Of a stretch of DNA of 64,000 bases, positions 35,548-44,964 are shown in pieces; the first letter of the stretch is position 1, and every line of letters begins with the position of its first letter. The notes under the pieces were generated by a model. The model ran no database searches. It saw nothing but the letters and a program-made list of their open reading frames with translations, and was not told where the DNA came from. This DNA comes from Pseudopedobacter beijingensis. GTDB lineage: Bacteria; Bacteroidota; Bacteroidia; Sphingobacteriales; Sphingobacteriaceae. Made by a program: the position numbers and the translations under genes. The stretch spans positions 14,052 to 78,051 of the forward strand of contig NZ_JBHUDG010000045.1 of NCBI RefSeq assembly GCF_042678145.1. Reading direction: 5' to 3'.

Positions 35548-38172
35548 TTATCGTCCTGTATCTAAATTTGTTACATTAGGACGCTCATCTACAACCTCTT
35601 GTATTTTTCCTTTCTCTACTAAAACAGAACTTCCTGATATGGTACGTGGCACCAGGTTTTTACCCGATTTAACCTCGCTTGAGCCATAGTTAAACAAGCT
35701 TTTTTGATCTGATGACACGACCTGTAAAAAAGGTTCTTTCCCTGTTTCTAAATTTGCAGATATGGTCCACCCTCCTATTTGTACCTGTTGCATATTGTTT
35801 TTCAGAACAGCTTGTTTTATAGGCTGCAACTGCTTCTCCTGTATTTGGATAACAGTCAGAAAACGCTGCTTTATGGTTGGTTGCGATGTAATTCCGGCAT
35901 GCCATTGCTCGCTAAACTCAATAATATTACCTTCATCATCTGTTTTACCTTTCCAGTTTTTTGCAGGAAAGTTATATTGATCATGAATATTAATACTAGC
36001 TGTACTGCTAGAAAACACAGTAACATTAGACTTTACAAAGTCTGCCTGTAAATCAAAGGTTTTACTTTTTTGCCCCGCAGCAGAAACATGAGTTAACTGG
36101 AAGGGGCTATGCATTTGAGAAGTCCATTTAATTGGTTTTACAGATTCCAGTTCATCATAAACCACCACATAATTACTGTCTAACTGCAATACGTGACGCC
36201 TGAATTTCTTCACTCCTGCATCTCCATAACCGCTTTCTTTATCTGCTTTGATGCCTATCTGGGTAAATCTGTCTAACCAAAAGTCAGTCGTCAGGTTTCC
36301 ATAAGCATTGGAGGCATCGCCCAAAGCATACTGAATACGGTTACCGGTTATAAAACGTGGAATCCAGCCGTAACCATCCTCTCCTAATCTTTGGCTTAAA
36401 CTATCTGCCAGTATGGTGCAATGCCCTCTTGACGAACGATAGTCCAGTAGATTGTGTGCATCACTAAAATTACTGTAAAAGCCTGTTCCTCCGTAAACTT
36501 TCTTCCCTTTATAATTAATGGTGATGGCATTTTGTGCCGCATGTGCATGTCCCGCTACACCATAAGGATTTGACGTTAAAAATACAGTAGTATTTCTAGC
36601 GGTGTTTACCAGATCCGAATGCATGGCCACTAAACCAATATCTCTGAAATCTCTTGATTTGGGTAAATCTGATGGCACTTTTGATGCCGACATAACCTTA
36701 TCTCCCTTATAGTTTAACAGTCTAAACAATAAGAAATCATCATTTGCCCTGAAGAAATCAGGATAGAGCTTTCTTATTTCGTGAGCATACCACGTTAAAT
36801 AGGGATTATTGATTTTGGTAGATAATGCATCGGCAAATAATCCATGATTTCTAACTATATCCTTTAAATTCTCATGCATATCGCCCTGCGATACTGAGGT
36901 TGATTTTATAGGGTAAGAGTATAGGATATAATAGGCCAGATTGTTCATCCATTCTTCTTCGTAATAGTTCCTGCCCGATAAGTCTCCAAACAGCATTGGC
37001 AAGTAAATAAGGGTTTTATAATGCACCCTAAAATAACCGTTACCTTCATGCCAGCCACCATCTGTAGATGCTAACACCGGAAACCTGGCGTTCCAGACTT
37101 CATAAACATACGTTAACCATTCGTTAGCTTCCGGAACATCATTCGCCACAGCCAACGCAGCAATAGAGAAATTTCTCAGGATATGTTGCCAAACGTGATT
37201 ATCGCACATTTGCAGTTCGAAACGGTTTGGCAATCCTTTATAAATCATCTGTCCACGTACCGCAATAGCATTCTTCAGTAACTGTTTCTCAGAATCTTTA
37301 AGAAAGCTGAACCCCATATCGTACAAGGTTGCTAAACCTTCTACAATATTGCCATTATTAAAATCGTCTCGTGTGGCATAACCTTCAGGATCCATTTTTG
37401 CTACATGAACGCCTTGCTTAATCGCCTCATCCATAAAAGCCCTCTCTTTGGTAAGATAATAAGCCAATACCAAATCTTTTATAGGGTTAGCAACCTTATT
37501 TCCAAAACCATGATACATGAACTCTATCATCTGTTTCTTTTGAAGAGCGTTCATTCCTGTAGTATCTCTTGGTCTGGTAGGCTTTTCTTCAGGTAAGGTT
37601 TTCCCTAACTGTTTACGCATAGCAGCTACAAAAGCTTTAGCTTCAGGATTATTTTTATTATTGCCATAAAAGGTCTCGGCATTTTTATTTAATGACCAAA
37701 GCCGGGGATGCTGCTGACCTTTAAGGTTTTCCAAAACTTGAAGGTTTTCCAAAACTTGCTTGGGCGACGGCGAACTAATGCTATTCTGACTTCTTTCTAC
37801 TATAAAACTGTTTGTTTCTGACCACTGCCATTTATCTATAGGATTATCCGTTTTATAAGCATATTTCCAATACCACTTTCCCTCCTTAACGTTTTGATGT
37901 ATAGGATATACTGCCCAGCGTTGTTCATCGCCGACAATTACATTTTGGGTAAAACCAGCATCGGTAGCCATCATTATTTTATAGGCTATATTTTTACCGG
38001 GTGTAGATGGCCAGAGCAAACACACTGAATTTGCCGGAACTTTAACATCCTTTACAGGATATGCCCATTCCCTAACCCGTGGATGTAACATAGCTACATC
38101 TATTGTTTTAACCGCTTGTGTATCGGGTTTAGCAAATAGCAATTGTGACGATACTAACAGGGATATTAACAT
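35548..38172 (-). CDS. Heparinase II/III-family polysaccharide lyase, PL15-like exolyase, copy 1
   Basis: The 874-residue protein has a signal peptide (ending LLFAK) and an N-terminal DUF4962-type part: HPRVREWAYP, an alpha-toroid and the DNHVWQHILRNFSIAALA and DGGWHEGNGYFRVHYKT segments. The heparinase II/III beta domain that follows has GHAHAAQNAI, DYRSSRGHCTIL and GWIPRF. Length and layout match the PL15 subfamily lyases of Bacteroides heparin loci, reported as exo-acting on heparin and heparan sulfate. The histidines of GHAHA and DNHVW are candidates for the active site. It is last in the PUL operon, 118 bases after the 2-O-sulfatase. It would release disaccharides in the periplasm. Confidence 0.78.
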   Translation of the reverse strand: MLISLLVSSQLLFAKPDTQAVKTIDVAMLHPRVREWAYPVKDVKVPANSVCLLWPSTPGKNIAYKIMMATDAGFTQNVIVGDEQRWAVYPIHQNVKEGKWYWKYAYKTDNPIDKWQWSETNSFIVERSQNSISSPSPKQVLENLQVLENLKGQQHPRLWSLNKNAETFYGNNKNNPEAKAFVAAMRKQLGKTLPEEKPTRPRDTTGMNALQKKQMIEFMYHGFGNKVANPIKDLVLAYYLTKERAFMDEAIKQGVHVAKMDPEGYATRDDFNNGNIVEGLATLYDMGFSFLKDSEKQLLKNAIAVRGQMIYKGLPNRFELQMCDNHVWQHILRNFSIAALAVANDVPEANEWLTYVYEVWNARFPVLASTDGGWHEGNGYFRVHYKTLIYLPMLFGDLSGRNYYEEEWMNNLAYYILYSYPIKSTSVSQGDMHENLKDIVRNHGLFADALSTKINNPYLTWYAHEIRKLYPDFFRANDDFLLFRLLNYKGDKVMSASKVPSDLPKSRDFRDIGLVAMHSDLVNTARNTTVFLTSNPYGVAGHAHAAQNAITINYKGKKVYGGTGFYSNFSDAHNLLDYRSSRGHCTILADSLSQRLGEDGYGWIPRFITGNRIQYALGDASNAYGNLTTDFWLDRFTQIGIKADKESGYGDAGVKKFRRHVLQLDSNYVVVYDELESVKPIKWTSQMHSPFQLTHVSAAGQKSKTFDLQADFVKSNVTVFSSSTASINIHDQYNFPAKNWKGKTDDEGNIIEFSEQWHAGITSQPTIKQRFLTVIQIQEKQLQPIKQAVLKNNMQQVQIGGWTISANLETGKEPFLQVVSSDQKSLFNYGSSEVKSGKNLVPRTISGSSVLVEKGKIQEVVDERPNVTNLDTGR

Positions 38173-38211
38173 ATATTTTAAAGTCTAAAATTAAAACTTC
38201 TTGAAACCATT

Positions 38212-38287
38212 AACCTATAACTCACTACCTAAAACCTATAACTTTGAACTTATAACTTACAACTCTGAACCTATAACTTCAAACTCA
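38212..38287. repeat. Degenerate CTATAACTT-type tandem repeat in an operon spacer
   Basis: The spacer between the 2-O-sulfatase stop and the PL15-like start holds about five degenerate units around the words CCTATAACT and ACTTATAACTT, spaced about 12-16 bases. It starts right after the sulfatase stop. Confidence 0.7.
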
Positions 38288-38290
38288 CTA

Positions 38291-39667
38291 CTACTTGCCA
38301 CTATTAAAGGTATCATTGTTTTCACGCGCCCATTTTTTCATATAAGCTCGCATGCCATTCAATGTCTTTTTGTATTTGGTTTGTACTGCCAGATTATTGG
38401 TTTCTCCCGGGTCCACAGTTAAATCAAACAATTGTTCTCTTAAATCGCCTTTATCGTATGCAATATATTTATACTGATGGGTGATAATAGCTCTTCCTTT
38501 AATTCCCAGTAAACGGGTATTATCGGCAAAATCAGTTTCTATTACTAAGGTATCTCTCAGCTTTGTTCCTGGTTTTTCTATAACTTGCTTTATATCTACA
38601 CCACTTTTAAGGTAAGAAGGTGTTTTTATCCCTGCAAAAGAACAAATGGTTGGCATAATATCTATACCATTACAAATAAGGTTATTATCTGTTTTTTCTT
38701 TCCACTGACCTATTTTAGACACGATAAATGGAACTTTTGCCGATTCCTGATACAAAACTTGTTTCTGGTTCCATTGGTGTGCTGCATAACCATCTCCGTG
38801 GTCACTGGTAAATATGATGATTGTATTATCTTCTAAGCCATATTTTTTTAAACCTGCCAACACCATCCCGATATAGTTATCTACTTTTTCTACCAATTGA
38901 TTGTAAGCCCATCTGTATTGTCTCCACTTATCGGCATCCCATTGAGTTGATGGATAAGTTTTCGTATTTACTTTCTGTTGCTCTCTTATAATCAAAGGCT
39001 CATTAGGTGCTATTCTCCAGTTAGCAGGCAATAAAGGGCATTGCTCTGGTGGCGGAGGGGTACCTATGAAATCCATTTTTAATTGATCGTTTCTGGCCCA
39101 TTCGCATATATCATGCGGATTTAAAAAAGAAGCTACCAACAAGAATGGGTCGTTCTTATGCTCTTTCATGAAACGGGCACAAAATGATGGATTCGCCGCA
39201 TCCAGAAAATCACCTGGAGCTGTATTTTGGATATAATCAAATCCGTGTTGAGATATCTTGGTTGTAGGGATTGGTAAATGCCATTTCCCAACATAACCGG
39301 TTTTATAACCTGCGTCTTTAAAGATTTTCCCCATCACCAATAAAGAGTCTGGCCAAAGTCCGTCTCTTTCTTCTACATTTCCGGTAAAACCCGTATGAAT
39401 AGGTCTTTGTCCGCTAAAAATAGAAATACGCGAAGGCGTACACAAAGGTTGTACACAATAGGCCTCTGTAAATCTCGTTCCGTTTTGAGCTAAGAAATCA
39501 ATTGACGGGGTTTTTAAATCCTTATTTCCGGCAATACTCATAGCATCAGCAGTATGCTGATCGGTCATAATAATTAATATATTGGGCCTGTCCTGTCTTT
39601 TAGACTGTCCAAATACTGTCATTGCTGACAATACCCCTGCTAGCGCCGTTATTAATATTTTTTTCAT
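38291..39667 (-). CDS. Uronyl 2-O-sulfatase of heparin/heparan sulfate (S1_9-like)
   Basis: The 458 residues begin with a signal peptide (ending VFGQ). The formylglycine site is C76 in CTPSR, and the metal-site IIMTDQHTADAMS follows RPN. The stretches AYCVQPLCTPSR, KTGYVGKWHLPIP and LNPHDICEWAR agree closely with what I recall of the Flavobacterium (Pedobacter) heparinum 2-O-sulfatase, so the assignment is strong, though not computed. The enzyme removes the 2-O-sulfate from the unsaturated uronic acid left by lyases, which is needed before GH88 can act. It lies between the N-sulfatase-like gene (194 bases upstream) and the PL15-like gene. Confidence 0.87.
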   Translation of the reverse strand: MKKILITALAGVLSAMTVFGQSKRQDRPNILIIMTDQHTADAMSIAGNKDLKTPSIDFLAQNGTRFTEAYCVQPLCTPSRISIFSGQRPIHTGFTGNVEERDGLWPDSLLVMGKIFKDAGYKTGYVGKWHLPIPTTKISQHGFDYIQNTAPGDFLDAANPSFCARFMKEHKNDPFLLVASFLNPHDICEWARNDQLKMDFIGTPPPPEQCPLLPANWRIAPNEPLIIREQQKVNTKTYPSTQWDADKWRQYRWAYNQLVEKVDNYIGMVLAGLKKYGLEDNTIIIFTSDHGDGYAAHQWNQKQVLYQESAKVPFIVSKIGQWKEKTDNNLICNGIDIMPTICSFAGIKTPSYLKSGVDIKQVIEKPGTKLRDTLVIETDFADNTRLLGIKGRAIITHQYKYIAYDKGDLREQLFDLTVDPGETNNLAVQTKYKKTLNGMRAYMKKWARENNDTFNSGK

Positions 39668-39784
39668 TGAGTGTTTAATTTGGTATTTCTATGGTTCTTA
39701 TAAACAGAATCTCCGTATTACCTTTTCTCATTAAGGAGATTGGATAACCACGGAGATTTCTGCAAGATATTATGTTATAAAATG

Positions 39785-39852
39785 TTAGTGTTGTCAACGA
39801 TAAAACATTCTATCGATTGTCATCCTAAGGGCTCAGCCTGACATAACACTAA
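39785..39852. repeat. Small inverted-repeat element in a 194-base operon gap
   Basis: TTAGTGTTGTC at 39785-39795 pairs with GACATAACACTAA at 39840-39852, with TTGTCATCCTAAG inside. It resembles a short relative of the other dispersed palindromes and may weaken read-through between the sulfatase genes. Confidence 0.55.
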
Positions 39853-39861
39853 TACAAATTT

Positions 39862-41358
39862 TTATTTCAAATAGTTATACATGGTATCTAGCCCAAACTC
39901 CTTGATTGCTTCTTTACTTGGTTTTGGTGTTTTATCTATTTCGCTAAAATAATCTGTACTGTCCCAAATAATTTTCCCTCCGGTTTCTCTTGGGTCTTTG
40001 GTTGCTTTCAGATAATCTACCATTTTTTTAGCCAGATCTTCTTTTACACTTTTATATTTTGGATCGTACGCTAAGTTGTGTAACTGATCCGGATCGTTAG
40101 CTACATCAAAAAGTTCCTCTGCCGGACGTTTTGCAAAAGCCAACTGGTAAGCTTGTTTGGCAATTGGCTCATCTTTATGCTTTAAAATAAAGAATTTTGC
40201 CGGTCCTGGATAGTTTAACATATACGGATCCACATCTCCATAAAGTGGAGGATCTCCTGCCGGCCATCTTGAAGGCTCATAGTTTTTAATATACAAGAAA
40301 TCTTTACTGCGTAATGCTCTGCCCGGATAGCCCAAACCTTCTTGTCTTACAAAAGCATGTCTTTCTCTACCCAACACCACAAACTCTCTCGAATCTTTAT
40401 ATTCTGTTCCTTTTTCTACCATTGGCAATAAACTTTTACCAGTCATAGCAACAGGAACTTCTGCTTGTGCCGCTGTTAAAAATGTTGGAGCTAAATCCAA
40501 TAGCGTTACCAACTCGTCTGTAACTTCATTGGTTTTAAATTTCTCGGGCCATGAAATTACCAAAGGAACTCTTGTACCAAAATCATAAAGATTGGCCAAA
40601 CCTCTTGGCATTTGCCATCCGTTATCGCTACATACAACTACAATAGTGTTTTCTAATTGTCCGGTATCTTTCAATTGCTGCATAATTTCACCAACTTCCT
40701 GATCAAAGGTTTCAATAGCGGCATAATAATCTGCAATATCTATACGCACATCTTTAGTATCTGGCAAATAAGCAGGTACTTTAATTTTATTGATATCAAC
40801 GCCCGCTTTTTCTCCTGAACCTACTTCATACGGACGGTGCGGATGTAAACTGTTAAACCAGTAGCTCCATGGCTCACCTGCTTTTCTGTCCTTTATAAAT
40901 TCTGCAAAGTTGGCGTATTTGTCTCCGCCCGGATTACGCTTTCTGCCATTGGCTTCATAGCTTCCCGGTCCCCAACCTTTTCCATCGTAACCTACGCGGT
41001 AACCTGCTTTTTCCAGTAAATCTGGCAAAATCTCATATTTAGTAGGCAATATCCCCCAAAGGTTAGCACCTTCTTCTATTCTCCAGATATCCTGCCCGGT
41101 AAGCATGGCTGCTCTGGCCGGCGTACATGATGGTGAGTTACAATAAGCATTGGTAAAACGTACCCCTTCTCTAGCTATTTTATCAATATTTGGAGTTCTT
41201 ACTACGCTATCTCCGTAGATCCCAACATGATTCCATGATTGGTTATCAGACATTAACAAAAGAATATTAGGTCTCTCCTGTTTTTGTTCTGATTTACATG
41301 CAGCCAGAAATACTACTGCGGCTACACAAAGGTTTCTGATATATGTTATTTTATTCAT
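39862..41358 (-). CDS. S1 sulfatase, probable N-sulfoglucosamine sulfohydrolase type (S1_8-like)
   Basis: The 498-residue protein has a lipoprotein signal (FLAAC, C21), the N-terminal metal-site RPNILLLMSDNQS, and the sulfatase core CTPAR at 78-82, an alanine variant of CxPSR. The segment SDNGWQMPRGLANLYDFGTRVPLVISWP resembles the mammalian sulfamidase (SGSH), and WYNSLHPHRPY-type sequence (here FNSLHPHRPYE) agrees too. It should remove the N-sulfate from glucosamine and is probably anchored to a membrane facing the periplasm or outside. It follows the S1_11-like sulfatase gene by 7 bases, within the PUL operon. Confidence 0.8.
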   Translation of the reverse strand: MNKITYIRNLCVAAVVFLAACKSEQKQERPNILLLMSDNQSWNHVGIYGDSVVRTPNIDKIAREGVRFTNAYCNSPSCTPARAAMLTGQDIWRIEEGANLWGILPTKYEILPDLLEKAGYRVGYDGKGWGPGSYEANGRKRNPGGDKYANFAEFIKDRKAGEPWSYWFNSLHPHRPYEVGSGEKAGVDINKIKVPAYLPDTKDVRIDIADYYAAIETFDQEVGEIMQQLKDTGQLENTIVVVCSDNGWQMPRGLANLYDFGTRVPLVISWPEKFKTNEVTDELVTLLDLAPTFLTAAQAEVPVAMTGKSLLPMVEKGTEYKDSREFVVLGRERHAFVRQEGLGYPGRALRSKDFLYIKNYEPSRWPAGDPPLYGDVDPYMLNYPGPAKFFILKHKDEPIAKQAYQLAFAKRPAEELFDVANDPDQLHNLAYDPKYKSVKEDLAKKMVDYLKATKDPRETGGKIIWDSTDYFSEIDKTPKPSKEAIKEFGLDTMYNYLK

Positions 41359-41365
41359 AATAAAT

Positions 41366-43000
41366 TTATTGTTCTGTTGGATTGGTGTCTTTATATTGCT
41401 TTTGCAGTTTTTTCATTTTACCATGCATCATAGCTGCCACTTTCGCATAGCCAGGGTCATTATAAACATTGTTCATTTCTTTAGGGTCTTTTGCCAAATC
41501 ATACAATTCCCACTCATCAATATCATTATAGAAATGAATCAGCTTGTAACGGTCTGTTCTTACGCCATAATGTCTTTTAACCATGTGCCAGCTCGGATAT
41601 TCGTAATAATGATAGTAAACGGCATCTCTCCATTTTGCCAGTACCTTTCCTTCATTATCAATAATGGGTTTTAAAGATTTACCCTGCATATCTTTCGGAA
41701 TTTTCACTCCTGCATAATCCAATAAAGTTGGTGCAAAATCCAGATTCATTGCCAAAGCATCCGAAACTATGCCTTGTTTTATAGCTTTCGGATATCTGAT
41801 TAATAAAGGTGTTCTCAGACACTCTTCGTACATCATCCTTTTATCAAAAAAGCCATGTTCTCCTAAAAAGAATCCCTGGTCTGAAGTGTAAACAATAATT
41901 GTATTATCTAATTCGCCCTCTTTTTCCAGATAATCAAACAAACGACCTACGTTTTCATCAACGGCAACTACACAAGCCAGATAATCTTTCATGTATTGCT
42001 GGTATTTCCATTTCGTCAGCTCATCCCCTTTTAGGTTAAGTCTTTTATATTCTGCTACACGTTTATCATAAACTTTAGTCCATGCAGCTTTTTCTTGCGG
42101 AGTCATTCTGTCGAAAACCTCGAAAAAGCGTTGCTCATCTAAGGTTTTATCATTTGCATGAGTAAAATCATCGTCCTTTGCATCCACAAAATTGGCTCTT
42201 GGTAATTTTGCAATGGAATCTAAATCTTTGGATGATGCCAGTTTTAAATCCCAGGCATCCCACATATCTTTAGAAATGTTCATCAGCTGTTCTTTTGCTG
42301 CTCTTCCACGATTGCTGTAATCGTCCAAAAGGTTAGAGGGTTCTTCAAAAGTGCTGTTATCAAACATCCCTAAATGACGTTGTGCCGGTAACCAGTTTCT
42401 ATGTGGCGCTTTTTGCTGATAAATCAGTAAAAATGGCTTTTCTTTATCTCTGGAGTTTAGATAGTTTATAGCCTTATCGGTTACCACATCTGTAACATAT
42501 CCTTTCTCCTGTATATGTTTGCCATTTTCAATAAATGTTGGTTGATAATATTCGCCCTGATTTGGAAGAATACTGTAATAATCGAAACCCATTGGAGTAG
42601 ATCCCAAGTGCCACTTACCAATCATTGCTGTCTGGTATCCTGCTTTTTTCAATAGCTGAGGATAAATAACCTGTGTACTATCAAAAACCTTAGCATTGTC
42701 TGTTAAACCATTAATGTGATTGTACTTTCCGGTAAGTATGGTTGCTCTTGATGGACCGCAAACTGCATTGGTTACAAAGCAATTGTTAAACTTTATACCT
42801 TCATTAGCCAGTCTATCCAAGTTTGGAGTGGATATAAACCTTTTGTCGTAGGCACTTAACGCTTGCGTAGTATGGTCGTCTGTCATGATAAAGATAATGT
42901 TCAACTTTTTATCTTTGGACGGTTCTACTTTTGCCAATGCACTTGCACTAACAAGCGCACTTAAAAAAACGGAAGTAATCTTCTTAAAATTAATTTTCAT
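41366..43000 (-). CDS. S1 sulfatase, probable N-acetylglucosamine-6-O-sulfatase (S1_11-like)
   Basis: The 544 residues open with a signal peptide (ending ALAK) and IIFIMTDDHTTQALSAYDK. The formylglycine cysteine is C81 in CGPSR, and YQTAMIGKWHLGS and VYTSDQGFFLGEHGFFDKRMMYEE follow. Length and these motifs agree with the 6-O-sulfatase of the Bacteroides thetaiotaomicron heparin locus (BT4656, S1_11). It would remove the 6-O-sulfate from glucosamine after lyase action. It starts 5 bases after the PL12 gene in the operon. Sulfatase maturation by an anaerobic or FGE-type enzyme must be encoded elsewhere. Confidence 0.82.
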   Translation of the reverse strand: MKINFKKITSVFLSALVSASALAKVEPSKDKKLNIIFIMTDDHTTQALSAYDKRFISTPNLDRLANEGIKFNNCFVTNAVCGPSRATILTGKYNHINGLTDNAKVFDSTQVIYPQLLKKAGYQTAMIGKWHLGSTPMGFDYYSILPNQGEYYQPTFIENGKHIQEKGYVTDVVTDKAINYLNSRDKEKPFLLIYQQKAPHRNWLPAQRHLGMFDNSTFEEPSNLLDDYSNRGRAAKEQLMNISKDMWDAWDLKLASSKDLDSIAKLPRANFVDAKDDDFTHANDKTLDEQRFFEVFDRMTPQEKAAWTKVYDKRVAEYKRLNLKGDELTKWKYQQYMKDYLACVVAVDENVGRLFDYLEKEGELDNTIIVYTSDQGFFLGEHGFFDKRMMYEECLRTPLLIRYPKAIKQGIVSDALAMNLDFAPTLLDYAGVKIPKDMQGKSLKPIIDNEGKVLAKWRDAVYYHYYEYPSWHMVKRHYGVRTDRYKLIHFYNDIDEWELYDLAKDPKEMNNVYNDPGYAKVAAMMHGKMKKLQKQYKDTNPTEQ

Positions 43001-43005
43001 TTCAA

Positions 43006-44961
43006 TTAGGGTATATCATAGCCTAGCTGGCGGGAAACGCCATCTATACTAACTTTTACTTTTACTTGACTTGATGTTGCTTTAACAAACTTTGCTTTAA
43101 TCTCCGGATAATTTGTTATACCATTATAGGGTACAATTACTGTTATAAACCTTGCTGTATTACCATTGGGTTTATTTACTTTAACAGCGTAAGCCGGGCG
43201 TTCTATTTTTTGATTGTATGCATAGGATACAAAGCTTTCTTCTGCTTCCATCGCAGATTTTTGTTGCGACATGGCTTTTATTACAACATTGTTATTATCC
43301 TTGAATTGTGTGTTGATGGTTTGCGTTTTTGGATTGGCGTTTACTTCTCCTTCTTTCAACCCAAAATGGATGGCAACATCTCCTGTTGCTTCACCAATGG
43401 CTTCATCCACAATAACAAAGTATTTCTTATCGATAAAAAAGACTGCTCTTCTATGTTTCAGATTGGTATAACTTGGATTTTCGTATACCAGATAATCCAG
43501 TTTTTCTGAGGTGCTCCATTGCAGTTCATGAGCGTCTACATTCAGATTCTGGTTATTAAGTGTTAATGTATTGTGTAAACGGGTTTGTCTAAAATATGCT
43601 CTTTGTGCATTAATAGCCGCACTGCCTGCATATAGGAATACACCGGGATCTGGCATAAAGTTTCTTCCTTTTACCCAAAGCTCGAATGTTCCGTTATCGG
43701 GTTGACTATGCCATTCTGCGGGCGGACTGGCTTTTAATATTAATGCGGTTGCATTTGCAGACCAATCACTTCTGAAAGCATAAATTCCGGCATTTGGAAG
43801 CCTTCCTGATGTGTAATCCGGTAGCTTTCCTTCTTGACCATCGCTACCAAAATATTTTAGTACCTGATTGTTTGGATAAACGGATGACCAGTTTCTAAAA
43901 TTCTTTAACATTACCGATTTGCTTGTTAACCAAGAGTCGCTAAACATAGGATAACTATAATCTGGAAATGAAAAGTTGACTACGGCCATCATCATTTTCT
44001 CCAGCCTGTCTATATAAAACTGCGGAAACTTACCCGAGATTCCGTTTAGTGACAGCATTTGAAGTGCTTTGTAAAAAATATTGACACAGGCTACATGATA
44101 GTGAAAGGCAAGTTCGTCCTGAACTCCATCGTCCAAAACCTGAATACCTATTTGTTCATTAAGTTTGCCAATCCCACTCTCCTGCCAGGCGAATGCTCTT
44201 TTTAATTCCGGAAAAAAGGTTCCGGCATAAATCATTCTCTGTGCCTGAAACAACAAGTGATTTCCTTTTTCTGTGTAGTTCTCCAGAAGAAAATCGGCAT
44301 GACTAGAATAGTTTAGCAGAAACTTTACTAAAAAATCTTCATCAAAGGCCGGTGATTTAACAAAATACAAAAACAACCTTGATTGTAGCTCTAATCTTTC
44401 GCTGACTTCTAATGGACGCCACGCAAACCTGTCATTTTCTTTAGACAAACCCAATGGATTTTTCTTAATCCAGTCAAGGTATTGGGCAACCCATTCACGG
44501 GAGTATTTTTCGTCATTTGTATTTACGTAAGCTAATGCCATAGACTCCCACCATGCCATTCTATGTAGCTGCCATTTTACCTCATTGTCTTTTATAGGCC
44601 ATAACTGCCAGTTAATGTCTTTGCCATAGTCAAATGCAGAATACCCTTTCATCACAAAAAATTTATGACTCAGGGCATCATCTGCTTTTTGCTTGTCTGC
44701 AATGCTTAAGCTTCCTGTTATGGGTTTGCCTGCCACATTAACCTTCACATCCGGATGAACAATGTTTGTTCTATTCTTATAATAGATCAACAACGTTGAT
44801 ACGGCTTTATTGCTATCGCCAGCCAGATAAAAGCTTTTTACTTGTTCTAAACCTTCTCTGTTAAGATCAAGTCGGTCAAGTAATTTCATTTTATCATTAG
44901 CTTGTGTATTAGCCGTAAGGCTAATACACAAGATTGAGGTTATGGCGAATAACTTAAACAT
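43006..44961 (-). CDS. Heparin/heparan sulfate lyase, PL12 family, copy 1
   Basis: The 651-residue protein has a signal peptide, an alpha-toroid and a beta-sandwich. The key segments of PL12 are present: YGKDINWQLWPIKDNEVKWQLHR, WAxxYLDWIKKNPLGLSKENDRFAWRPLE, EKGNHLLFQAQR with the substrate-binding Asn, the Tyr-His in FHYHVA, and the histidine in WHSQPDNGTFELW. It cuts less-sulfated heparan sulfate by beta-elimination at the uronic acid. It starts 3 bases after SusD and is co-transcribed with it. A paralogue at 54586-56553 is closer to the heparinase III of P. heparinus. Confidence 0.9.
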   Translation of the reverse strand: MFKLFAITSILCISLTANTQANDKMKLLDRLDLNREGLEQVKSFYLAGDSNKAVSTLLIYYKNRTNIVHPDVKVNVAGKPITGSLSIADKQKADDALSHKFFVMKGYSAFDYGKDINWQLWPIKDNEVKWQLHRMAWWESMALAYVNTNDEKYSREWVAQYLDWIKKNPLGLSKENDRFAWRPLEVSERLELQSRLFLYFVKSPAFDEDFLVKFLLNYSSHADFLLENYTEKGNHLLFQAQRMIYAGTFFPELKRAFAWQESGIGKLNEQIGIQVLDDGVQDELAFHYHVACVNIFYKALQMLSLNGISGKFPQFYIDRLEKMMMAVVNFSFPDYSYPMFSDSWLTSKSVMLKNFRNWSSVYPNNQVLKYFGSDGQEGKLPDYTSGRLPNAGIYAFRSDWSANATALILKASPPAEWHSQPDNGTFELWVKGRNFMPDPGVFLYAGSAAINAQRAYFRQTRLHNTLTLNNQNLNVDAHELQWSTSEKLDYLVYENPSYTNLKHRRAVFFIDKKYFVIVDEAIGEATGDVAIHFGLKEGEVNANPKTQTINTQFKDNNNVVIKAMSQQKSAMEAEESFVSYAYNQKIERPAYAVKVNKPNGNTARFITVIVPYNGITNYPEIKAKFVKATSSQVKVKVSIDGVSRQLGYDIP

Positions 44962-44964
44962 GTA

